Source of the DNA: BCD1 sp942492125
Lineage (GTDB): Bacteria > Bacteroidota > Bacteroidia > Chitinophagales > Saprospiraceae
Direction: 5' to 3'
DNA: 64,000 nucleotides
Assembly (NCBI GenBank): GCA_942492125.1
Contig: CALODM010000022.1
Location: 1 to 64,000, forward strand
Part shown: positions 20,088 to 30,072 of the stretch, piece after piece
How the letters are laid out: the number at the start of each line of letters is the position of its first letter
Position numbering within the stretch: the stretch's first letter is position 1
The notes under the pieces: generated by a model
Database searches by the model: none
What the model was told of the DNA's origin: nothing
What the model saw: only the letters and a program-made list of their open reading frames with translations
Made by a program: the position numbers and the translations under genes

Positions 20088-23026
20088 CTAATACCGCTCA
20101 TCCTGCACATAAGGCAGCCGCTCCATACCAATCACCTCCACCGAAGGAAAACCAAAATCTTCCGTCACCTTCCCTTTGATAAAATAAATACCTTTCCCGC
20201 GAAACGGATGCCTTTTCAGAAAATCAGGAAAATGAGTCGTATCAAAAAACTGACCGTTGCGATCTATCCAGGTGCCAAAAGCCATGAGCTTAGCATTGGA
20301 AGTATGCACCTTTTTTGGCAAATATAATATCCCAATATCCAGACTATCTTACCGGTAAATTTCTTTAAGGCAGCAGCGGTAATGCATTCATAATACTCAT
20401 CCTTTAAGAGCAGATCAAAAGGAGAGCAGAGCGGAAAACCCAGCAATTCTATTTCGTCAAAAGCCTGATCGTAGGGGCCTTCCTCCAGTACGGGCAATTC
20501 AAATTTCTCCACCCCTTCCTCAAAGAGATTCAAACTCGACTCAAAATCAGCCCTGGGGTTAAAAACAGCATTTTTTTCCCACATCAACTCATATTTACTT
20601 TTTCCAATAAACCTGAATGCACCTATTCTGATCAATAAATCAAATTGCTCTGAAGAAATTCCCACCCTGTCCACAAAATCTTTAAGACTTTGAAATGATC
20701 CTCCTTGAGCTCGCTGGTGCATGATTTCCATAGCCATCCGGCGCTCAAAACTGTGCAAATGCACAAACCCGATATAGATATCATCACCCTGGATCGTCGT
20801 CAGGTAATTGCTGTGGTTGACGCAAGGCGGATGGATATTGGCTCCGGCCATACGGGCTTCGTGGAAATAATACTCCGTATGGTAAAAACCTCCAAAATTA
20901 TTGATCACGGCCACCATAAACTCCAGCGGATAATACGCTTTCAAGTACAGGCTTTGAAAACTCTCCATGGCATAACTGGCCGAATGTGCCTTACAAAATG
21001 AATACCCTGAAAAACTCTCTACCTGTCGCCACACCTCATCAGCCAGCGCCCTGGAATATCCCCTTTTACGACAGTTAGTGTAATATTTATTCCTTAACCG
21101 TTCAAAAGTATCGCCCTTGTATTTTTTACCGGACATAATACGTCGGAGCACATCGCTCTCATCCAGCTCCAGTCCTGCAAAATGATGCACGATCTTCATC
21201 ACATCTTCCTGGTAAACCATCACACCGAAAGTTTCGCCCAGGTGTTCTTCAAACACAGGATGCAGGTATTCAAAAGATTCCGGCGCATGAAAACGACGGA
21301 TGTATTCGCGCATCATGCCCGACTTGGCCACCCCTGGACGAATAATGGAGCTTACGGCCACCAAATCCGTATAGGTATCGCAGTGCAATTTTTGCAACAA
21401 ACCCCTCATGGCGGGCGATTCGATATAAAAACAGCCCATACATTGGCCGGAACGCAACTGTTTCTTCACCTGTAAATCTTCCTTGATCTTTTCGAGGTCG
21501 TGAATATCCACGGAGCGTCCCTGGTTTAGCCGGATCAATTCCACCGCATCCTTGATGTGTCCGAGCCCCCGCTGGCTGAGGATGTCAAATTTGTGAAACC
21601 CCCAGTCTTCCGCATGATACATATCAAAATGAACGATGGGAAATCCTTTGGGCATGAGCTGCTGCGCCGTGTAATAATGCAGTGACTTCTGGGAAATGAT
21701 GACCCCGCCCGCATGGATGGACAAATAATTGGGCATACCCTGCATGCGGCGACCTAAGGTGATGATCTTGCGCGCGATCGGGTTACTTGTGGCTTCTTCC
21801 ACGGGATCAGCAACCATGGCATCAATTTCTGACTTTGGCAATCCATACACTTTGCCGAGTTCGCGAAGGATGGATCGTCCCTTGAAAGTATTATACGTGG
21901 CCAGCAACGCTACATGTTCACGGCCATAACGCTTGAAAATATAATCCGTGACATCATCCCGTTCATCCCACGAAAAGTCGATATCAAAATCCGGCGGTGA
22001 AGTACGGTGCGGATTGATAAAACGCTCAAAATACAACCCCAACTCCATCGGATCGACATCTGTGATATTCAGGCAAAAAGCAACAATAGAATTGGCACCA
22101 CTACCCCGCCCTACATGATGATACCCCATGGTGTGTGCATATTTCACCACATCCCAGGCGATGAGGAAGTACGCACAAAAGTCCTGCTCCCGGATAACCC
22201 GCAATTCCCGCTGCATACGCAGTAATGCATCCCGGTTTTTCTCTCCATAGCGACGTTTACATCCCCGCACGGCCAGTTTTTCCAGCAAGGCGTAATCTCC
22301 TGCTTTGCTTCCTGTAAAATGCTGTCGGTTATTTTGGAGCCCGGTTTCCACCTCTACCGTGCAGGAATCAATGACCGCTTGTGTATTGTGCCAAATGGTC
22401 GGGCAAAGTTTGTAAAAGCCTTTCAGGGTTTCCGGAGGGATGAAATATTCTGTTTTTTTAGCCGTATCCCTGGGCGTGAGTTTGGTGATCAGCGTATTTT
22501 TATCAATGGCCCGCAACATGCGATGCAGCTCAAAACCCGACTCATCCAGGAAGGTGATCGGACTTAATACGACGAGCTTTTGTTGATGATTTTTGAGTTC
22601 GTGAGAAAAGAGGCGGTTCACATGTTCCGGTCGGATGCCCAGTAACTCATTGGCTTTAAATTCTTTAATAGGTTTTAACAACCGCGGATAAATGACCCAG
22701 CAATTGGGCAGATCCGGAGCATTCATCGGTAATGGTTTCCCGGAAAAAGAGCGGTTTGTCAGCACTTCATTCAATTCTCGCCAACCTTCCCGGTTTTTGG
22801 CCAATCCAATATAACGGAAATTTCCCGCTTCCCGGAACTCCACCCCAAGAATGGGTTTAATGCCTGCTTTGTCACAACGTTGCACAAATTCGAGCGCACA
22901 ACTCGTATTATTCACATCCGTCAATGCCAATACCGCTACGCCCCAGCGCGCCGCCGTATCGACGAGCTGCTCAGGAGACAATGTCCCATAACGTAAGCTG
23001 AAATATGTGTGACTGTTCAGGTACAA
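20088..23026 (-). CDS. dnaE: DNA polymerase III alpha-type polymerase (short, error-prone type), one frameshift
   Basis: About 979 residues after joining two frames. The start MYLNSHTYFSLRYGTLSPEQL and LALTDVNNTS form the N-terminal PHP domain. The C-family polymerase active site contains PPDFDIDFSWDERDDV, with its aspartates intact. It is shorter than replicative DnaE (about 1,150 or more) and matches the short Bacteroidota paralogue found with a Y-family polymerase, which works in damage-induced mutagenesis (DnaE2-like role, family knowledge). The main frame stops at 20,264. The missing C-terminus (KLMAFGTWIDRNGQFFDT to VQDERY, stop at 20,088) lies in the -1 frame. The change falls in a run of six T (six A on the coding strand) at 20,311-20,316; one extra base restores the gene. 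The Y-family gene is upstream on the same strand. Confidence 0.88.
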
Positions 23027-23085
23027 AATCGGTTTTGGATTAAAGTATTATGGAATACTGATTAGGACGGATAAATTCGTATTCG

Positions 23086-23122
23086 CCGAATTCATTCGGC
23101 TCGCCACACCGAATGAATTCGG
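23086..23122. repeat. two adjacent CCGAAT-NN-ATTCGG palindromes upstream of dnaE
   Basis: CCGAATTCATTCGG (23,086-23,099) and CCGAATGAATTCGG (23,109-23,122) are separated by 9 bp. They lie 60-96 bp upstream of the dnaE start on its own strand, where an operator would sit. They match the palindromes at 17,122-17,220. The remaining intergenic stretch to 23,391 shows no gene. Confidence 0.6.
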
Positions 23123-23391
23123 TGGGTACGGTATTTTCCAAACTTCTACTCGTTAGAATCAATTTTATCCCTTCTTACCCTGTTCTTATCCTGCCGATCT
23201 TTAGAATTCATGCTTCAATGGGATCTGGTTTGTTTAACCGCAAGGAACGCAAGGAAGTCGCAAGGTTCGCAACGACCTTCCCCTTAGTTCTTAAACTATT
23301 TGAAACAGCAAGCAACGCGAGTATTGCAACCACCTGTAACAATGTGCAACTCAACAATACTATTTTCTAAAAAAAAATAGTATTGCTAAAG

Positions 23392-24534
23392 TCACCCGCA
23401 ACTCCCCCGCTTCACTGCGCCCATACCAAATCTTTTCCGGATGTCGTCCATAGCTTTCAAAAGGCGATCATCTTCCTGTATATCTGTAAATAGTTCCATT
23501 TGTTGATGGCCGTACACCAGTTTGCTGAACCTTACCCCGATGAGACGGATCAGCTGCCGGCGCTGATATAGTTTGTCAAATAACTCATCCGCAAATTGTA
23601 TCAGGGCCTGATCACTGGCCGTGTAGGGGATATGTTTTTGTTTGGAATAGGTGTTGAAATCTGAATACCTGATCTTGACGGCGATGCAGGCGGTGAGCCG
23701 GGCAGACTGGCGGAGTTCATAGGCCAGTTTCATCACCAGGGAGGTTAGCTTGCTTTTAAGAAAGCGTACATCGATGGTATCCTCATGGAAGGTTCGCTCT
23801 GAGGAAATAGATTTCTTCTCCCGGTAAGCAACTACAGGGCTGTCGTCAATGCCATTGGCTTTTTTCCATAGTGACAGACCGTGTTTGCCGAACTCTCTTT
23901 GTAATAATGGGTGGGGAATATGCCTCAGGGTCCGGATATCCCTGACGCCCATGAAGCGCAGCTTTTTATAGGTGACTTTACCGATGGAAGGTATCTTACG
24001 AATACTCAACGGATCGAGAAAGGTTTTTTCCATACCGGCCTGGATCAGTTTGGCGCCGTTGGGTTTAGCTTCGCCCGTGCTTATTTTGGAAACGAGTTTG
24101 TTGATGGAAAGTCCTGAAGATATCGGCAGCCCCGTTTCCTTAATGATTTTATGACGTAATTCTTTGGACCATTTCCAGCAGCCGACGTATTTGTCCATGC
24201 CGGTGAGGTCGAGATAAAATTCATCGATGGAAGATTTTTCAAATAAAGGAGCTTCTTCTTTGATGATTTCTGTAACAGCTTTGGAATGTTGGGAATAGGC
24301 ATCCATATCCCCGCGAATGACCAATGCCTCCGGACATAACCGCAATGCCATCTTGACCGGCATCGCCGAGCGTACACCAAAAGTCCGGGCTTCATAACTA
24401 CACGATGCCACAACAGCTCTGTCGGAGTGCCCTCCAATGATGATGGGTTTGCCCTGCAGGGCGCTGTTTCTCAAGCGTTCCACAGAGACAAAAAAAGTAT
24501 CCATGTCGAGATGCAGGATGGATCTTTCAAACAT
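23392..24534 (-). CDS. dinB: Y-family DNA polymerase (DNA polymerase IV type)
   Basis: 380 residues from the ATG at 24,532-24,534. That start was chosen because MFERSILHLDMDTFF is the standard family beginning; an open frame further upstream encodes only translated repeat. Catalytic residues are visible: D10 and D12 in LHLDMDTFF, and D104-E105 in SIDEFYLD. The finger/palm segment SYEARTFGVRSAMP and the helix-hairpin-helix thumb segment (IRKIPSIGKVTYKKLRFMGV) are also present, followed by the little-finger domain. The enzyme bypasses damaged bases at the cost of accuracy. With the short dnaE downstream it forms a pair like the imuB-dnaE2 mutagenesis cassette; no imuA or lexA-like gene is seen here. 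The C-terminus (GAVKRGSCG) lacks an obvious clamp-binding QLxLF motif, though MELFTD near residue 355 might serve. Confidence 0.9.
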   Translation of the reverse strand: MFERSILHLDMDTFFVSVERLRNSALQGKPIIIGGHSDRAVVASCSYEARTFGVRSAMPVKMALRLCPEALVIRGDMDAYSQHSKAVTEIIKEEAPLFEKSSIDEFYLDLTGMDKYVGCWKWSKELRHKIIKETGLPISSGLSINKLVSKISTGEAKPNGAKLIQAGMEKTFLDPLSIRKIPSIGKVTYKKLRFMGVRDIRTLRHIPHPLLQREFGKHGLSLWKKANGIDDSPVVAYREKKSISSERTFHEDTIDVRFLKSKLTSLVMKLAYELRQSARLTACIAVKIRYSDFNTYSKQKHIPYTASDQALIQFADELFDKLYQRRQLIRLIGVRFSKLVYGHQQMELFTDIQEDDRLLKAMDDIRKRFGMGAVKRGSCG

Positions 24535-24640
24535 TTTCGCCTTAATTTTATTCTCATAGTACTGTCGCGCCAGACGAGGCTGTCTTAAAAGGCAAGTTTG
24601 AAAAAATGACCTATTTATATTCTGTCTTCCCCCCCCTGCA

Positions 24641-24688
24641 CCCCCGCCAGCGGGGGATATAGTACAAATTCCCCCCTTAGGAGGGGGG
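24641..24688. repeat. two GC-rich hairpins in the dinB upstream region
   Basis: CCCCCGC-CA-GCGGGGG (24,641-24,656) and CCCCCCT-TAGG-AGGGGGG (24,671-24,688) are perfect short hairpins in otherwise AT-rich DNA. Translated on the minus strand they give the PPPKGG and SPAGGG words typical of a dispersed intergenic repeat seen in many genomes. They lie about 110-155 bp upstream of dinB. The rest of the 24,535-24,948 gap holds AT-rich DNA and the repeat at 24,861. Confidence 0.55.
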
Positions 24689-24860
24689 TAGGGGGAGGAC
24701 AATAAAATTATACGTCAAAGCTAAATACTTTACTTTTGAGGCAGCTTCGTCTTGGCTACGCTTTGAGACAAATATATAAACTTTTTGTTTTAAATATTAT
24801 TATTTGAAATAATTTGTGTCTGTTAAAATTTTGATTTATTTTCCTCCTGTGAAGTTTTTC

Positions 24861-24919
24861 CTCCGACAAGGTGTCGCCTTAGCCATACCCGCTCCGGCTG
24901 CACAAAGGCAAAACCTTGG
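24861..24919. repeat. left copy of a ~58-bp direct repeat flanking the CoiA-like gene
   Basis: CTCCGACAAGGTGTCGCCTT begins this element, which continues AGCCA, a variable centre, then CAAAGGCAAAACC. The same order appears at 25,853-25,911. Inside it GCCTTAGC can pair with GCAAAGGC (one mismatch), so it may fold as a hairpin. It ends 29 bp before the CoiA-like start codon. Confidence 0.7.
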
Positions 24920-24948
24920 ATAGTTTTAATTTATAACCACAAATTACC

Positions 24949-25803
24949 ATGACACTCCCCAAACTACCATTTGCATTAAAGAATAATATACTTGTAGATA
25001 TCAATGATGTATCCTCGGGCCTGGCCTGCCATTGTAACTGCCCCGGATGCGGAGAGCCTCTCATTGCCAAAAAAGGTGATAAAATGGTTCATCATTTTGC
25101 TCACAAACCGGAATCAAATTGTACTCATGCCCTTGAAACAGCCTTGCATTTAAAGGCAAAAGATATTTTAAAAAAAGCCCAGCAATTTATGCTTCCTGAG
25201 GTACGGATCAGGAACAATCCGACACCTGTTTATGAAGCACAAGTAATTACCTATGAAAAAGTCTTGCTTGAGAAAAAAACAGGCAATATCATTCCTGACC
25301 TGATGATAAAAAGCCAGAACAAATGGTTATTTATCGAAATTGCTGTTAGACACTTTACGGGAAAAGAAAAAATAAAAACTTTGAGAAAACTTGGTCATGC
25401 AGCGATAGAAATTGATGCAGCCGCCCTGTTAAAAAGAATCCAAAAAGGCCAGCAATTTTTTCAATCACATCGATTTGCCAACTTTTTACTGTTCTCTACA
25501 AAATACAAAAAATGGCTTTTCAATCCACGGCAAAGGCAACTAGAGAATAAATTGAGAGAGACAGCAACCAAAAAGGATGTAAAAGAACTCCATTTTCCAC
25601 CTCAAAAAGTCTACATCACGGAAAATTGTCCGCTTGATAAAAACACCTACCGCCGTGGGTATAAAACCGGAACATCATATGCCAATGTTTTTCGTGATTG
25701 CCTGAACTGTGAACAATGTATTGAAATTGAATATGAAAAATATTTCTTCGGCTCCCGAGAAGTTAATGGGAAGCCGGAAAGGGTTGTTTGTGCGGGAAAA
25801 TAG
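24949..25803 (+). CDS. CoiA-like protein with zinc finger and PD-(D/E)xK nuclease-type core
   Basis: 284 residues. The N-terminus has a cysteine/histidine cluster (HCNCPGCGEPL, VHHFAHKPESNC) likely to bind zinc: C31, C34, H49 or H52, and C58. Next is IIPDLMIKSQNKWLFIEIAV, giving P116-D117 and E130 in the arrangement of PD-(D/E)xK nucleases, as in the competence protein CoiA family. A second cysteine pair (CLNCEQC) is near the C-terminus. CoiA promotes recombination of incoming DNA in Gram-positive bacteria; in Bacteroidota the role of such proteins is unclear and defence or DNA repair is possible (inference). The gene stands alone on the plus strand and is framed by direct repeats at 24,861 and 25,853. 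Confidence 0.72.
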   Translation: MTLPKLPFALKNNILVDINDVSSGLACHCNCPGCGEPLIAKKGDKMVHHFAHKPESNCTHALETALHLKAKDILKKAQQFMLPEVRIRNNPTPVYEAQVITYEKVLLEKKTGNIIPDLMIKSQNKWLFIEIAVRHFTGKEKIKTLRKLGHAAIEIDAAALLKRIQKGQQFFQSHRFANFLLFSTKYKKWLFNPRQRQLENKLRETATKKDVKELHFPPQKVYITENCPLDKNTYRRGYKTGTSYANVFRDCLNCEQCIEIEYEKYFFGSREVNGKPERVVCAGK

Positions 25804-25852
25804 CGTGTGAAGAAATGCAAAATGCAGAGTGCAGAAGCCTGGAGGAACCGTG

Positions 25853-25911
25853 CTCCGACAAGGTGTCGCCTTAGCCACCCTTTAGCTATGCAAAGGCAAA
25901 ACCCTGGGTAA
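25853..25911. repeat. right copy of the ~58-bp direct repeat flanking the CoiA-like gene
   Basis: Same orientation and order as the copy at 24,861-24,919: GCTCCGACAAGGTGTCGCCT, then TAGCCA, a different centre, then CAAAGGCAAAACC. A small hairpin, GTCGC-ATC-GCGAC, follows near 25,931. No other element is seen up to 26,010. Confidence 0.7.
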
Positions 25912-26010
25912 GTGTAGAAGTCTTTAAGCAGTCGCATCGCGACCTAATATCGGTAAAAAGAACCACCTGAAACCATGTGAAACAACATCAAACAATATGA
26001 AACGACATCT

Positions 26011-29000
26011 TTAAAACACCGCCCGTACCTGTGCCCTGCCGGTATGAATGACGTTTGCCTCACCTGTCTTACGGCCCTCGTAGCCGATGTTGAGCTGGAT
26101 ACTGCTGGAGAGTTGGCGGCGCAGGTTGACGTTCCAGAGCATATTGCGGCCGTTTTGGAGACCGTTGAGGATGGCGAAACCGACGGGTGTGGATGGTTGG
26201 CCGACAAAGTTGACATCGATATAGGAAAAGTTAAACTGGAAAGAGGACTTGGCTGTTTTTCGGAACAGGGCTTCGACAGAGACGTCCTTTTGATCTGCAG
26301 CAGCACCTCCGGATTCGAGTACATCTTCATCGGTACGGTAGCGAAGAGACATTTTCAGGCGGAAAGACTTTGAAGGGAGCCAGGTGAGCTGAGGTTCCAG
26401 TTCAATAAATTCAAGATTGTAATCTTTTTCATCGAAAAACTCGGAGTTGCTGACCCTATTACCGCTGGAAGCATCGACATTGATGCTCCATTGTGTATTG
26501 ATATTCCAACGGCTTTTGATAAAATACTCTTCCAGGGAACGGGCTTCAAATCCGGAAGTCTGTACAAAACGGCGATTGCTTTGATTATGCCCCAACTGAA
26601 AATTAAAAACGGTACTCGACTGGTTGAAAAACAAGGTATTCCGAATGATGGAGCTAAGCGACACCAATGCGGAATCCGGCAACTCCAACTGGAAAGGATT
26701 GGCCACCTGAACTGCCGGCGAATCGCGGGTCTTACGATCAATGCGCCAACTGGAACGGGTAGCAAAACGACTGATAAATTTCTTTACGCCTTGCTTAGCA
26801 AACCAAACAGCCTTGGGACTCAGCTCAAGACTTTGATTCAAACCCACATTGTCCGTACGAATGTAGTCATTGGTAAAAGTGCGGATGAGCACGTAATTGG
26901 CCTGATCCTGAAAGGGAGCGATCTCCATTTCATTGGGCTGAATAACACCGTCGTTATTGTACAATGAATCCAGCCAGATATGTGTCCCCGCGCCGGCAGG
27001 CACCTCTGTATAGGTAAATTCCTGTTTGGGTTCCTGTCCCGACCCCAGTTCGTAAATAGCATTCATACGCACTGCACCTTTCAGCTTTTGAGGTGTGTAC
27101 AACAAATTGATCCGGCCGAGAGATGTTGAAGCAGGGCTCTGTTTACTGATATCCGCGCGACGAACGTCCAGTCGGCGATAATTGAGGTTACCGCTTATCC
27201 TTAAAGTCTTCCGCCACCGCCACTGACCATCCAGGGACCAATCTTCGGCGTCGGTAGTTTCGGTAAAGACGCCATTATCCGGTGCGTAATCCTTACGGCG
27301 GGTATAGCGGGCATTTAATCCGAAATTGTCAAGTTCACCGCTTTCCATAAAAAAACCGTAGCGATCGAAATAAAAGCTGGATTGTAATAAACTGTCTGTC
27401 TGCAGGTCAAAACGTTCGCTTTTTTCGCGCTGGCCAAAGGTTCCGGCTGTCCATTTACCAGATTTGTTCAGGGCTTTGCTGATACGGAAGTCTGGTCTTG
27501 AAAATCGGGTTTTGCGGTCGACTTCTTCAGTGGTCAGGAGATTTCCCCGCCCGCCGATTGTCCAGCCTTTACGGCGAAGGTCAAACTTTCCTTCGTGTCT
27601 GCGTCCATTGTAAAGTCCTGTTCTTTCAAAACCGCTATAACCATATTCGAGACTCCCCCACCCCTTTTTAGAAGCCAGAATTCCTCCTCGTAACAGCTGT
27701 TCAGCTGTTTTTTCAACCTCTCCGATCCCCAATTGGCTCACCAGGTTCCAGTCCCGCGAGAACTCTGCAGCCCGGTAAGGGTTTAAGGCCTGAAAATATT
27801 CCTGCACCCATTCCCCGGAGAAAGTGGTGGTTACCTGCCATCCGCTGCTATCACTTCCCGGAAAAAAATCTTTGCTCAGGGTAGCATAAGCTGCCATACC
27901 CTTATCGTCACCGGCATCCAGGTCAGAGAACCGGTTGAGATCGTTATTGCTCAAAGCCATTTCGACAGTGACCGTAGCATTTTCAGCAAAATCATAAGCT
28001 GCTCCCACGGTCATCAGCTGTTGCTGCTGAGGGGCAACCAATCTGCCTACGGGTTCAAAATTACCTTGAGGCATACAGGTTATCGGATCCGGAGCAATCC
28101 ATACATAGACCCGTTCATTGGCTGCTTTTTCGGTATCCAGGATGTAGTTACCGTTGCCTTGTCCTACTTCCAGGAACCTTGCTGTAAGCAGCATACTATC
28201 CGGATTGACGGAGTAAACCAGATAACGCACCAGGCTGTCCTGGCCTCCACAGGAAAGTATGTTTTCCGCGATGCGGTAACTCACCCGCTCCGCTGAAATC
28301 CCTTGCAGTGTATCCAGCGTTGAGGCTACTGCTTTTGACGGATCATCTCCGGCAAGACTTAGCAATTGTTTTTCCGCATTGGTCAGCGCAATATCCCCGG
28401 TAGAGGTCTTGCTGTCCTGCTGACTCAGCATATTGAAATAGAAGTTCAGGTTTTTTCTTTTGTATCCCGTATTAACGGCATACAATGATCGGAGGTAGCG
28501 CTGATCGGCATATTCAAATTCGATGATTATCCGGCTGTCTTTATTGATGATCCGTCTGCTGGTAAACGTTATCTCTCCCTGGTTGTAATCAATGATGTAA
28601 TCATCCTCCAGGCCACGAATGAGCAATTCCCCGTCCAGCCATACCTTCTCTGTGCCGGAGAGTACAATAATAAACTGTTCTCCCTCCTTACCGGTGAGTT
28701 TATATGGCCCCTGGTTACCTTCCAGTGCCACGATATTGTTGCGAACGAACTGCCCCCGGGAGACGGCAATACTCGCTCCCGACCGAATCACGGATTCATC
28801 AGGCAGGGCATAACTGGTTTCAAAGGTTGCGCCCTGGAGTTTCTTGAAATAATTCATAAAATAACCATTGGGGCGTCTCAACTCGTAATCTCCGGCAATA
28901 AGGCTGGTTTTGTTTTTTCGCAACTGGATAAACACCTTATCAAATTCCTTCAGTTGGCGGGTATTGCCTTCGGCCTGTATCGGCAGGTTTTCATCTGTGA

Positions 29001-29532
29001 TGGCAGCAGTAATTTCGATACCATCCCCCAGCATTCCGGCCATCCGCAGATTAAACCGTGAATCGAGCACGAGATCCTGGTTGTTGCCAAAAGAGAGTCC
29101 CCTGGAAAAACTCCCCTGGTAATTTAAGCCACTCATAGCGATCAGCCCTTCGTCCCGATCATCATAAGGGTTATAAATGATAGGACCGGAAGCTTCATCC
29201 GGAGGGGCCAGTTTGGTACTATCCAGGTGTTGGTAAGTTCTGGAAAAAACAGGATCCATCACCCGATACTGTACAATTACCGGTTCACCGATGACTTTCA
29301 GCCATTGGATGAAACGGCCTTCAATCCTGTAATGCGTTTGATCTACCAGTGTGCTGTCCTGCAATGTCCTGACCAGCACAGAGGAAGCAAAGACCATCAG
29401 GCTGTCCATTTCCATTCTTCCTTCAGGTTGCTGAACCACCAAAGTTTTCAGGTTGGAAATATTATCCACCTGTGCGGTAACCATTTGCCCTGAGCAAAGA
29501 AAGAGTAATATGTATAGCAGTTTTCTCGGCAT
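26011..29532 (-). CDS. large envelope protein, probably outer-membrane beta-barrel
   Basis: About 1,173 residues from the Met at MPRKLLYILLFLCSG (29,530-29,532), chosen because it begins the signal peptide ending in VTAQ; an ATG 21 bp upstream is also open. The N-terminal half is a soluble beta region (FNLRMAGMLGDGIEITAAIT, IAGDYELRRPNGYFMNYFKK, TFTSRRIINKDSRIIIEFEY). From about residue 500 on, alternating strands with aromatic ends follow one another (YGYSGFERTGLYNGRRHEGK, FDRYGFFMESGELDNFGLNA). The protein ends in strand-like sequence with a final aromatic (VIHTGRAQVRAVF), as in outer-membrane barrels. Long proteins of this kind recur in Bacteroidota without assigned function. It is transcribed alone. 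Confidence 0.7.
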   Translation of the reverse strand: MPRKLLYILLFLCSGQMVTAQVDNISNLKTLVVQQPEGRMEMDSLMVFASSVLVRTLQDSTLVDQTHYRIEGRFIQWLKVIGEPVIVQYRVMDPVFSRTYQHLDSTKLAPPDEASGPIIYNPYDDRDEGLIAMSGLNYQGSFSRGLSFGNNQDLVLDSRFNLRMAGMLGDGIEITAAITDENLPIQAEGNTRQLKEFDKVFIQLRKNKTSLIAGDYELRRPNGYFMNYFKKLQGATFETSYALPDESVIRSGASIAVSRGQFVRNNIVALEGNQGPYKLTGKEGEQFIIVLSGTEKVWLDGELLIRGLEDDYIIDYNQGEITFTSRRIINKDSRIIIEFEYADQRYLRSLYAVNTGYKRKNLNFYFNMLSQQDSKTSTGDIALTNAEKQLLSLAGDDPSKAVASTLDTLQGISAERVSYRIAENILSCGGQDSLVRYLVYSVNPDSMLLTARFLEVGQGNGNYILDTEKAANERVYVWIAPDPITCMPQGNFEPVGRLVAPQQQQLMTVGAAYDFAENATVTVEMALSNNDLNRFSDLDAGDDKGMAAYATLSKDFFPGSDSSGWQVTTTFSGEWVQEYFQALNPYRAAEFSRDWNLVSQLGIGEVEKTAEQLLRGGILASKKGWGSLEYGYSGFERTGLYNGRRHEGKFDLRRKGWTIGGRGNLLTTEEVDRKTRFSRPDFRISKALNKSGKWTAGTFGQREKSERFDLQTDSLLQSSFYFDRYGFFMESGELDNFGLNARYTRRKDYAPDNGVFTETTDAEDWSLDGQWRWRKTLRISGNLNYRRLDVRRADISKQSPASTSLGRINLLYTPQKLKGAVRMNAIYELGSGQEPKQEFTYTEVPAGAGTHIWLDSLYNNDGVIQPNEMEIAPFQDQANYVLIRTFTNDYIRTDNVGLNQSLELSPKAVWFAKQGVKKFISRFATRSSWRIDRKTRDSPAVQVANPFQLELPDSALVSLSSIIRNTLFFNQSSTVFNFQLGHNQSNRRFVQTSGFEARSLEEYFIKSRWNINTQWSINVDASSGNRVSNSEFFDEKDYNLEFIELEPQLTWLPSKSFRLKMSLRYRTDEDVLESGGAAADQKDVSVEALFRKTAKSSFQFNFSYIDVNFVGQPSTPVGFAILNGLQNGRNMLWNVNLRRQLSSSIQLNIGYEGRKTGEANVIHTGRAQVRAVF

Positions 29533-29790
29533 GCCTATTTCATACAAACGCAAAAAACGGACTTTAAATATTTATAAACGCCCTGAAGGCGCAACATAGT
29601 TAAAAAACGGTTTGGAACCGTCGTTTTGAACAATAGAAAAGCCGGGGCATTATAAATTAAACTTAAACATCATAGAAGCGATTAATCAAATGATTGCAAA
29701 TATTTTAGGCTATCATTATTTTTTTAATGTGATTTGTAACACTTTTGCTTTTGATCCGTAGATATACAGGTACATGGGATAATTTAGTCT

Positions 29791-29821
29791 TTGCTTCTTA
29801 CCGCGGAAATATGTAAATTTG
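29791..29821 (+). promoter_or_regulatory. candidate promoter (TTG, 20 bp, TAAATTTG)
   Basis: TTG at 29,791-29,793 is followed after 20 bp by TAAATTTG at 29,814-29,821, a good match to the Bacteroidota -33/-7 pattern. It points to the 135-aa gene at 30,073 and would give a leader of about 245 nt. The 29,554-30,072 gap otherwise shows a small hairpin (ACGGTT-TGG-AACCGT, near 29,605) and no gene. Confidence 0.5.
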
Positions 29822-30072
29822 TAGTAATTATTTCCTCCTTACTGGAATAAAGAAAATACAAACTCTATTGCTATGCACTACTGTTGTATGGAAGCGGGTT
29901 TTTGAGACCTCCCCCCTTTATTTCGAAAACCATTCTTCCTTCTTGCATTTACTGAACGTCGGACAGTTTATTGAAGTTACTTTCAATTAGACTGTGTACG
30001 TATTTTGAACGACAACTATTTTCCACCTGGAATTCACGGGTTAATCCCCTGTAATTCGCAACACTATCTATT

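Noticed and set aside
20264..20321. Programmed -1 frameshift in dnaE as an established recoding site
   Set aside because: The zero-frame codons do not give a standard slippery heptamer, and moeA shows a similar homopolymer change; kept only as a possibility.
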